From positions 11,434,016 through 11,498,015 of the forward strand of contig NC_052664.1 in the NCBI RefSeq assembly GCF_016802725.1: DNA of 64,000 bases, given 5' to 3'. A program made the translations under genes and the position numbers. Below are positions 58,837 to 64,000 of the stretch, one piece after another. Origin of the DNA: Solenopsis invicta (taxonomy: Eukaryota > Arthropoda > Insecta > Hymenoptera > Formicidae). Under the pieces are notes generated by a model. The model was not told where the DNA came from. It did no database searches and saw nothing but the letters and a program-made list of their open reading frames with translations. The number at the start of each line of letters is the position of its first letter. Within the stretch, counting starts at the first letter, position 1.

Positions 58837-60828
58837 CCGAATCAACCTCCAAGTAAGAAATCTTGTTTGATGCCCGCTGTAAATTGGATAAACCGCAAAA
58901 ATCACATTTTTATTTATTTTATTTGTTTAATGTCCTAATCTCGAGAGGGAAGATTCATGACGGGATGCCTATCCAGCAGCACAGAAGCAAATTCCCTTGC
59001 TTTTCCCCGCGGGCTGTTCCCTCGTCCTTCTCCTTTTTCCCTTTTCTTCTCTCTACCTCCACTTATTTTCAGCTTCTCCGCTGCGCTCCGATTCGCTCCC
59101 GTGCGCGAAACGTACGCTTGGCAGGTCGGATTTCGTCCGTCTCGCGGAAAACGACCTCCTGATTGCTGAGAAGACATCCTCCGCCGGTGTCCTCCGTTTT
59201 CGGGCTTTTCCGTCCTCGAGGTAGAGGGATTCTTACGGCCGGCGATGAACATGCTCGGTCGAACGCGTATTTCGTCCGCCGAGAGTAGAAACGACCTGAG
59301 AATCTGAGAAGACGAGCGTAGATAGGGTAACCGTATCGGCAGGCGAAAGCGATGTTCTCCCGAGGTTTATCGAGAAACGTCGCCCGTTTATCGACGACTA
59401 CTATCGTCGGTCGCTCAGGAATACAATTTCGAGAGTCGGGACACTGGTGGCGAATAATTTCGTCTCCCTTTCGCGTCGCACTTCGCGAGACTGCATTTTC
59501 ACGCTCTCCCGCTCTCTATTCCGTAATTTTGATTTTGAATTATTTTGTTTCCTTTCCAGACTTCGTTCTATTTACGAGTTTACACATTTGCAGTTTTTGA
59601 ACGTGAAAACGTTTAACTGAGTCGAGAATAAACTATTTTCTTCTTTTGCAATTTTTTTTTTTTTAAGCGAAAGAGAAAATTCGCGTTCGTAACAAAATTT
59701 TTAAGTAAAAGTCTATTAATGTCCAAATTGAAAATTTGGATGAATAGGAACGGAAGATTTTGCTATCTGGTATTACATGTTAAAACTTGATTCAAAACCC
59801 TGTTTCAGTTTTAAATAATAAACAAAAAAAAACACTTCTGTTTTCATTTATGGAAACTTTATTTTATAAGTCAAGAAAAAAAGAGGGCAGAAAAAATTGT
59901 TTATTGAACACGTACAGCTCGTATATTATTATCGTAAGTTGTTGTAATATGGTACCAACAGGATTAAGTTTGTGTTATGCTCAGAGAAAACGCTTTAACA
60001 ATGTTGAGTCTTTAAGAAAGTAATCAATAAGTTTCAAGGTTCACGGGACTCCTTTGCTTGTTGATCGCTTTCTTAACTTGCCGGAGTTTGCGCCGAGTTT
60101 CTGAAACCGAACGCAAAATAGTTTACATTAATAAAACCATAATAAAACTCCTTACGAGCATTCCGAGAGTGATCTCCGTTCAACGAAATAGAATTATTAG
60201 CATTCTTCTATTAAGGAGAATCGTCTTTCTATCAAGAAAACGAGGTTTCAAGCATCAACGAGCAATATAAATGTATCCCGCGTCGAGAAGCTGTAGTAGC
60301 TCTCTAGATAATTAGCGCAATATAATTAATTGATGCATATACACGTATAAATATTAGTAAATTATAATTGTTCAATTTCGCACGTCGTCGTCCATTCGCC
60401 GTTGTGTTACATCTATTAAATTACGTGATTCTCGTTCTATACGACTCGTTATTTTATTTGGTTTTGTATCGCGATAACGAAAGAAACGTGCTCGCTTTTT
60501 ACGTTAATCCGTATATACTTTGTTACGATACCGCAGCATTAACCGCGTTACCGAGTACGCAAAACAATACGAAAGTAGGCCAGAATGGCGGTATATTTCA
60601 GGACTTGTCCTTTCTCCTTCTCGCGACGCGACGTTAGGAGCGCGCGCGCTGTCTTTCAATTATCGCGAGCCCGCCCTTCCTCGTCTTCGATCCGGAGATA
60701 TTTTCGTTCTCTCGATGCTCGCTCTTAAATTCTATTTCCCCCATTCTTCAGGGCTCCCTTGTCCTCCATTCTCGCGGGTAACGGGTGGAAAACAGCGCGG
60801 CCGTTTTCGGCGAAGACGACGATGTCGC

Positions 60829-60856
60829 CGTCGTCGTCGTCGTCGTCGTCGTCGTT
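60829..60856. repeat. (TCG)n microsatellite
   Basis: About nine TCG units. Confidence 0.9.
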
Positions 60857-62060
60857 CCCTCTCGTTTATCGTCGAACGTCGATCGTCGCCGCGAGCAGAA
60901 GACTGCAATTTTGAAGCAAAGGCTCTCTTCGCATAGCTCTTTCCTGTCCTTCGTGCCTTTTCTCTCTCTTTCTCTCTTTCCCTTCTTCACTCACCTTTTA
61001 TCACGTTTATCGTACCTCTCGTTTCTGACACGTTTGCGTGAAAGTCATTCCCAATCGATAACCAATGTCTGGTTGCCGCGGTCTCGCAAAATGTTGCTCA
61101 CGTTGGAAAGCACGTTTCTCTCTTTCTCTTCCCTCGCTTACGATGACGTTTTCACAGATGAATTCGTAGCATTGCCAACAATCACGCTCTCTGCCGGCGA
61201 CGTTTTCTTAAATTTGCATTAGATTCGTGTTCGCGAACATGTCCGCTCGGGCGGTCGCGTCGACTATCGATCCTGCGTATCAACCGATAAACTTGTTTGT
61301 AAGTTTATTGCGTTTCGCGAGCGTTTAAGTTCCCCACTTTCAGCTGGCCTTGTTGAAATGGATTTTGAAGTTCCACTTCAGCCGGAGAAGTAGTTGATAT
61401 TGCGGCTTATTGCGCAGCTTTTAAATTTAAGCAATAGTTTTTCTTTAGTATTAAACGTATTCTCTAAATTATAAATTTGACCTAACTAAATTGTATCGAA
61501 ATTGACGCGACGATGAATAAGATTCATTGTTATGTTTACATCTTCGATTTGTAAAAGAGTTTGCCAGTTAAATCGTTAACTCTGACTGCAGACGGAGTAG
61601 TCTAATTCGCAATTTCGTCTAACTATGATTCTGCATTGTTTGGTCTCTAGTTTGGAGAGATAGCGCTTAGTTTCTTGGACAGTCTGTATCCTTCAGCGGT
61701 AGGTTCCTGAGAGCATTGGGATAATGTTTAAGCACAAGGGAATGACGATGACAAGTATTCCGATTAATTCGTCACGTCTCGCTCCATAGAATTGCTGAAC
61801 ATTTCCTGAAGCTTGAGGCACGCCTGTGGAAAATCGGCGTAGACTCGAGATATTTAATGCAAGAAACGCCCTCCTTTGTAATCCTTTTTCTCTTTGTCGC
61901 GTAGCAATGGATAATTACAAAGACAGTCGGAATAAAAAGGTCAAGTGTGTCCTTTCGCTCAATCCTTTCGAAGCTGCCCGATTTTTTAACTATCGTATTT
62001 TTGTTAACTTTAATTATTACGTGTTTTCTCGCAATTCCGGGCTACTGGAATTTTTCTATG

Positions 62061-62070
62061 GATATATATA

Positions 62071-62106
<36 letters not shown>

Positions 62107-62107
62107 T
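62061..62107 (+). repeat. (AT)n(GTAT)n compound microsatellite
   Basis: About 17 bp of AT followed by seven GTAT units. Confidence 0.9.
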
Positions 62108-64000
62108 ACATTCGACCATCTACCGGCGGGCTCATTTACCGCTTGGCGTACTAAACGTAGTTATTCACGATAGGAGAGACGCAACGAGCCCGTTCAATCT
62201 CCATTGGGAATTTGGTACGGCCAGCTAATTTCGGAGTCTGTTATCGACGTCGTAGGATTTTCGACTCCCATTTATTTCTGGCTTCCAGTTGATCGTCGCG
62301 AATGCCTTCTCCGCCATGCGGCCCATGAGCTATAAAACTTGCTATAGATAAGATTGTTTATTAGATCGTATAAAAATATGAACACGGAAGTTTATAACCC
62401 TTGGAAACTCTTGTTGAGCGATCGATCTTATTTGCGCGTCGAAGAGAGATCCCTATTACGACAAGATTGGAGACAAGGGAAGTTTCATTAGTCGTTACGA
62501 GACCGCTGCCGCTGCGCTTCCACGTACGATTATACCGTTGCTTCATTTTACCCATAGTAACGAAATTCAGATTGTCGCTCGTCAAATGATGTAAAACGAG
62601 TGAAACGATAATCGTCTTCACGTTTAACATGTGGGCGCCGTAGTTGAATGTCATCCTATATTTAATTTTAACATTATCGAGTAAGGAGGAACATTTTATA
62701 CTCGGCTATTTCTAATAAAAATTTCTCATTATCTTTATCTCTCTCAGTCTTATTTTCATTATTATATTAACAGATTACAAAAGATTACAAAAGAGAGGTT
62801 AAGAACATAATCGTTAAATAAAGTCTCTGTTATGTAACAACATTTTAAAAAAAAGATATGCTTAAAGAAAAATTTAATATCAGGAAATTGTGGGAGGGTG
62901 AGGGTAAATTTATTTAAAGGGATATAAAAAAAATTTGAGAATAAAAAAGCAACGGAATAATACCTTTTATTTACCTCAGCTTTATTTTTATTGTAGTCAA
63001 TATCTTAATATTGTTAAGATTAAAGTCGCGAAGATTAGCGAGGTTATCGTAAAATTACAATAAAAATATACGACGTTTTATTTATTATAAGATACAATGA
63101 AGAGTGGTATCGGGATTAAAACGGATATATTTCTTACAAATTAAACACTTAGAGGAATTCGTTTCCAGGGTAGTGGCACTATTCAATGAGAAATGGGAGT
63201 ATTGGATTATTTTACCGATGTTGTTTACCTCAAGTCTTCAACGAATGGCGTTTAACTTCTTTTCTTCGACGATAACTCTCAACCTGTCTTAAGCATCCAA
63301 TTATCGTTTATTGCACTTAGGGCTTGTACTCTCTTCTCGCTTGATTATTCATTTCGCCGTCGGTTTTTTGAATCAGATTTCCATTAAAAGTCGATCCTTT
63401 TCCTTCGTTGATAGAATCTCTTTTTGCTTTTGAACTTTTTACTTTGAGATTATTTAATTTTTTTCCGATTTCTTTTTTTTTACAATTATTGTCCCATTTT
63501 TCGAACTTTTTGTAACTCGAAGAGAATAATTTTTTCCTAAATTATTCGCTTTATTATTTTCGCAATGTTGAAACAATTTACAATTATCTAGTTTTTTATA
63601 TGATGTAACTTTACATAACAAATATTTTTTTTTATATTAGTACTGTCTCGACCTCGCAAATTTACTTATGATTCGTTCTTTCCGGTAGAAGACTGTTAAA
63701 TTATACGTTGAGTGAGTGCAAAAAGCAAATCGAAGACATGTACAAGGAATGGTTTTTTTATATCCTGAAAGGGCTCTTCGCTGTTTTTGAGCCGTCCAGC
63801 GGAACAATCCTTTGCGTGGAAAGTAGACGACATATCATATTTACCCGTCCAACAAAGTGCACGTCTTCACGCAAACGTGCTTCTTTCGCGGAGACGATTC
63901 TCCTTCGGCTCCGTACACTCCGCGATAGTATAACATTTGCCGCAATAACAAACAGAGTAATAGTGCCATAAACCCCGCTCGGAATACCCCTCTGTCTTCC

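Larger units (their letters stand above)
58837..64000. other. Mixed block to the end of the window
   Basis: No supportable gene. CpG-rich at 58960-59500 and 60560-61260. A TCG tract lies at 60829-60856 and a GTAT tract at 62061-62107. On the minus strand a strong donor, AAAAG|GTGAGTGA, sits near 60988 after about 35 open codons, without a clear acceptor. The sequence from about 62640 to the end is AT-rich. Confidence 0.4.

Overview
The window looks like non-coding DNA from a eukaryote, most probably an insect and plausibly a hymenopteran such as an ant. This rests on several things seen together: AT-rich DNA mixed with CpG-dense islands, many (GA/CT)n and (TCG)n microsatellites, long A/T homopolymers, abundant small fold-back (MITE-like) elements, and no long open reading frame. 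The longest frames are about 187-196 codons, which is within chance for 64 kb read in six frames. There is no operon structure, no ribosome-binding-site pattern, and no tRNA, rRNA or CRISPR array that I could recognise. The species call is inference only.

I could not identify any protein-coding gene by homology. A few short segments have exon-like properties (open frame, natural-looking composition, nearby splice signals). They are listed at low confidence: 1217-1431 (+), 12800-12923 (+), 37214-37387 (-) and 57543-57771 (-). The clearest gene-structure signal is a splice signal. At 44016-44074 (+) a pyrimidine-rich 3' splice site is fused directly to a 5' splice site (CAG|GTGAGT), and a second strong 5' splice site (GTAAGT) lies 36 nt downstream. 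This is the arrangement of a recursive splice site with its RS-exon, or of a 36-nt microexon. Either reading would place this part of the window inside a long intron of a plus-strand gene.

Layout: 1-700 is CpG-rich flank. 1-9 kb is AT-rich with fold-backs (2453-2666, 6542-6707, 7633-7715, 8091-8212, 8423-9066) and a 130-bp TCG microsatellite (7147-7276). 9-16 kb alternates CpG islands with repeats: a 630-bp interspersed repeat at 11609-12238, a duplicated 47-bp motif at 12996 and 14044 with a local triplication, and a large inverted repeat at 14456-14945. 16-29 kb is mixed unique sequence with a MITE-like element (17913-18045), a truncated second copy of the 630-bp repeat (22151-22490) and a short hairpin (23232-23265). 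29-38 kb holds a palindromic element flanked by TTAA (29027-29597), a smaller relative (38087-38287) and two other fold-backs (29793-30032, 36361-36578). 41-52 kb holds the recursive-splice-like site, the third copy of the 630-bp repeat (46459-47102), and a GC-rich tract with a direct duplication 553 bp apart (51447 and 52000). 52-64 kb is mostly AT-rich, with fold-backs at 56086-56385 and 58708-58836, the latter a relative of 6542-6707.

No gene network can be described. The main content is transposon-derived repeats, possible regulatory islands and intron-like sequence.
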